DNA from: CAYGUK01 sp964352985
Lineage (GTDB): Bacteria; Pseudomonadota; Gammaproteobacteria; JAHCLG01
DNA: 25,831 bases
Direction: 5' to 3'
Assembly (NCBI GenBank): GCA_964352985.1
Contig: CAYGUK010000053.1
Location: 1 to 25,831, forward strand
A program made the position numbers and the translations under genes. Below the pieces are notes generated by a model that was not told the DNA's origin, did not search any database, and saw nothing but the letters and a program-made list of their open reading frames with translations. Below are positions 24,901 through 25,831 of the stretch, piece after piece (within the stretch, counting starts at the first letter, position 1; the number at the start of each line of letters is the position of its first letter).

Positions 24901-25524
24901 CGTTAAAACATCAACAACTGCTTCAGCAGGTCCTTGTAAACGTTGATCTGCTCGTCTATCAACTAATGAGCTAAGGCATTGATCAGCTTTTGTTAAATCT
25001 CTTAGAGCCCCTTCTGTTGCTTCGTGAGAACGTCGATAAGTACTACCACGCCCCTTCATAACAGCACTAGCTCTCTCGACTACTTCTGAATAGTCTTCTT
25101 CTAGTTCACAATCTCTTGCAGCACCATTTCCTAAAAAGCTAGCTATTTGTAAAATATATTTTTTTGCATCCTCTTGCGTTGAATCTTGTTGGGGATTTTC
25201 TCTATAGACTGCTTTAACTTTTAGTGCTGCTGGATCGATATTAATGACTGTTGTACCTGCATAAACTTTACTAGGGGGTTCGAAAATAAGTTGCTTAGCA
25301 GCATCTAAATAAATAACATTATCTTGGCCATCTTTTGCTTTTTTATCTATTGCTTCAAAAGCGGCTTGATCACAGGTAGATATACATTTATCCCAACCAG
25401 ATTCAAATATTAAATCACACAACGTGTTCAGATGAGCACTAGAATCAAATTGACGCTCCGATGGAGCCACTTTTTTTGGCGGACTAGGGGGAAGCCTCGG
25501 TGGTAGTACCTCAGTTGAAGCCAT
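18943..25524 (-). CDS. Giant (2193 aa) soluble helical protein, candidate secreted effector
   Basis: A 2193 aa protein in one unbroken frame; function not recognised. The start has a strong GAGGAGA at about 5 bp. There is no signal peptide or membrane helix. Residues 7-18 are proline-rich; about 225-275 is a charged coiled coil; 318-323 is acidic. Residues ~380-447 form a helix-strand-helix with ADITYNGE and AAMLAGLEVMGV, resembling the LPD7-like module of the neighbouring gene. Further on, a loose motif of the type LLxxMPxxxxxxIxxxL recurs (near 675, 1080, 1125, 1765 and 1880), suggesting an alpha-solenoid. Proline-rich linkers (about 1100-1112 and 1222-1233) separate sections. The last 20 residues are rich in Ser, Pro, Ala and Lys, compatible with a type IV secretion tail but not diagnostic. 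The stop lies 28 bp from the convergent coiled-coil gene, with no terminator seen between. Confidence 0.7.
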   Translation of the reverse strand: MASTEVLPPRLPPSPPKKVAPSERQFDSSAHLNTLCDLIFESGWDKCISTCDQAAFEAIDKKAKDGQDNVIYLDAAKQLIFEPPSKVYAGTTVINIDPAALKVKAVYRENPQQDSTQEDAKKYILQIASFLGNGAARDCELEEDYSEVVERASAVMKGRGSTYRRSHEATEGALRDLTKADQCLSSLVDRRADQRLQGPAEAVVDVLTSSLKAKAQGDQRHAFDDDLQALEAAKERLRTQTAEAAKKRKDTFKKSIEEEQTEVKKEREVEELDFSIRVHNATRDWYWRRGKRLALDKLWGEKSQSTVEDGLGIAGADLDDDDDTAEFQGDKDKTEYNVRVKNEAQDKVTTMRVVEGKTGVHNADWGDIKKNIKPGKEAQAIFEDQMLKTMAMIARKASRYRKAKGKPWPVNLADITYNGEPINPKNFPPLYFAAMLAGLEVMGVNIRDKEEFLKKYEAYNKIEHEVGKGKDKKMEPMLKDKKGDPLTLDDCVKTERKRFECHKTADVDSIEVMRRNSDKVPSGDERVQDSDKFVDMTDAEEQARLFKEEANARQQYDILENPKLHQARKKELIGKLDLNQHFAILEKYLGKIYENPQYKAKYEAEKALAEANDETFVPPSVFVRKADDSGYEYQDELDKFLNYLNLLHEQNPELFGQVCRHIEASGDKESFRFIVGNVSPEMMRSILKGYDPYAVDLSFHLAFLLEKNSPNREKNIVEIVKHFWGTEKLRVALQRLDLSKLAQVFSYCIKHDSTFDVEKQYQFFRDYITSRPKRGTLAPLVGVDYGDTVTRGRAFLNDPQLTYEQKCALVTEMFTGHLEAPTASGMNLFGRKSKHKIKISSIRLCRMLECPDPEAYATLSDDEKRKVHQNLALLLAEVTERRAQIALENEIKRLAEHKPAPLLAMTAAEEKTFKDNKIEEYKKKMDENFIKKLFTGRYGKSSTQYRSKELSQTEVRKFYGHALNSIQLAKATTDPDSQEKSLAQIQAALIWAQDETMPNLLALYNLTNAAPLTEAQLSANPISTADTKVRAQNILASLKTLSSDQLFSIFSQTHTQDFAGNQTQLTQDQLQKLHKNLLERLTDQQILDCLIEAYKKKHPEPAAPPAAPPAPDPTKFNLMSELLARMPIERRKRIMAMLKDQKIYQEYYQSQVFAASAGMKGRLDVVVVESHKLLYNNNPPVNPRTDIDGALHATQAIITAGNGGNGANASLAGPGGLLEQVVAALPPLPPNPLPDTHLLKRLAALQAQIQKMLDTFLTDGLIPDGLNKDNALAEIRRLQLEINQHIAAIDISQTGELQNASAAMTVQQLHDSVKTIKTKAEKIHHIVSGTLRPEFVLAKFTVSTDYRKVKLEATRYYTNQTISNCGNYNTLQPRIAGLLLQIDKQIEMLDRLIAMISMPEFLADKHLDLADAEALAKRLHEIRNEILIQRVRIFDRRDRDDTRVPARPAENKTTYRTTIEQAALIIEQQFHAVEQLLTLNLPDYQHAVPYQPHRQQDVNILLTRLVTRLKSDIENHYSAAGAFANLAIGSIQQHEYGAVALYAARAGTGGTTIQTQMAELIQGAYAAYACLLTQCDNKLDHPDVVEMQTLISKLETDRTYILSQIVDGENTPLNQVANLASIKTRFGDHANPPPDSVLGRFSAIQRIFQRNLYSQYIDELQKGIYEEQGEKRYQGIFEFCQKYSKHGDGGVVDSQYDFPAYNRNNYDSTRGRSPFYNSKGNLALPANEIAQCFAYFHKHGHNAEIESSDVERKKYRDRLQELIADMKEDDLIAVLAEIRDPELLHYVYDTYRAQFDLLTPTTDAEVVNSAKREAEILNKLIAIGRERAKDNAYLLFETMKKRPQVDTKTGEHMQLEVLAEIRNKNYSAACYPVLFAAMPKAQQIATIKSLINKNQDPKYKDTHSCHHTGKNGQYKFLGWVFKWKLGGSEQTDLFDQRFAMMMDLLTTKHTTKETIQVVMEALPKVDHRISPDMDAGTSQPGGHQRTSLQWKTVDTLLSQGAESVKDAAVDCAQYVDNSTEIERIVYEHHRHLSDDQLARLLIGATKIESELHKSKIGNEDDRLSRIMTVIRNDVSQEKINRIFAKLMEKDESQLAIKLLFNMTAVREVKYMGKVLAAKDQPLFSPEAIGGVISSLVEKGQIDDAKLLHSTAVKMSVSMPLIEKDFSAEQKSKLGISDSSPGQSSVASPPAKKT

Positions 25525-25831
25525 AAAATCTCCTCAAAGCAATTAGCTTATATTATTAGTATGAATCAATATCCAACAAAAATCTGTTGAAATGCTCATC
25601 CGATGGGCTTTAAGGTGATATCCTTATGCAAAAATCAATATTAATTCACAGAGCATGTACTGCGAAAAAATACACTTATAACTGTAATTTTACCATAAAT
25701 TTATAGATTTGACATACGAATTTACCCGTTTAATACATCGATTTAATACAGTAAACTCAGTAAATTTACGACTTTTTTGCATAAAAATCAAAATAAGAAG
25801 AACATATAGAGAACCTTCTGCAAAAATCACC
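25525..25831. other. Non-coding region upstream of the giant gene
   Basis: No open frame is convincing. The left part must hold the promoter of the minus-strand giant gene (a TATAAG-like -10 lies within about 30 bp of its ribosome-binding site, without a good -35). The right part has a perfect TTGACA (25709-25714) on the plus strand, a weak -10 (TAATAC, 16 bp on), the tandem pair TTTAATACA (25729-25737 and 25742-25750), the palindrome GTAAATTTAC (25760-25769), and an 11-bp direct repeat TGCAAAAATCA (25627-25637 and 25819-25829). A divergent gene probably starts beyond the window. Confidence 0.4.
25594..25608. promoter_or_regulatory. Operator-like dyad upstream of the giant gene
   Basis: GCTCATC-C-GATGGGC is a 7-bp dyad about one spacer (one mismatch, T-G) centred at 25601, 77 bp before the giant gene's start codon, at a place where a regulator could act on its promoter. 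The bound factor is unknown. Confidence 0.3.

Noticed and set aside
16386..25524. Conjugative relaxase locus, suggested by the LPD7-like domain
   Set aside because: No relaxase motif (HxH with tyrosine), no oriT-like sequence and no mobilisation genes are present.

Overview
The window is AT-rich chromosomal DNA from a gammaproteobacterium, most likely an intracellular or host-associated member of the Legionellales/Coxiellaceae type. The evidence for the class is its housekeeping set: rlpA-dacA-ybeD, rplM-rpsI, petABC and sspA-sspB, with bc1 proteins and stringent-starvation proteins of gammaproteobacterial type. The guess at order level is inference. It rests on low GC, an Rpn-family (YhgA-like) nuclease, a large glutamine-rich coiled-coil protein ending in what looks like an LPD7-type domain, and a huge, mostly helical protein of about 2,190 residues without membrane segments, which resembles secreted effectors of such bacteria.

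Layout. Positions 1-626 hold no convincing gene. Positions 627-2287 (+) encode LemA and a membrane M48 metalloprotease, 2 nt apart. Positions 2338-4841 (+) carry the cell-wall cluster rlpA (septal/SPOR protein), dacA (D-Ala-D-Ala carboxypeptidase) and ybeD (DUF493), with an intrinsic terminator placed directly before ybeD. Positions 4882-5006 look like a free-standing small-RNA gene (promoter, about 90 nt, terminator). A small zinc-ribbon membrane protein follows (5125-5370, +) and overlaps sspB tail to tail. On the minus strand, read right to left, come petA-petB-petC (cytochrome bc1) and sspA-sspB.

Positions 9256-12406 (+) hold a branched-chain aminotransferase, a periplasmic amino-acid-binding protein and an overlapping dicarboxylate/amino-acid:cation symporter. 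This plus-strand block sits between petA and rpsI, which in many gammaproteobacteria belong to one run (rplM-rpsI-petABC-sspAB), so the ancestral operon appears to have been split. Positions 12512-13858 (-) carry rpsI (with an unusual acidic insert), rplM and a thioredoxin-like [2Fe-2S] ferredoxin. An Rpn-family nuclease (-) and an orphan glcF-like iron-sulfur subunit (+) diverge around 15,050.

The right end is dominated by two large proteins convergent with a 28-bp gap: an 842-845 aa coiled-coil/LPD7-like protein (+) and a 2193 aa giant (-). Both are candidate effectors. The giant has a segment resembling the LPD7-like module of its neighbour and a scattered helical-hairpin motif. Positions 25525-25831 are a non-coding upstream region with an operator-like dyad and short repeats.

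No tRNA, rRNA, insertion sequence, CRISPR array or replication origin was recognised. All family assignments are by eye from motifs; no database search was run.
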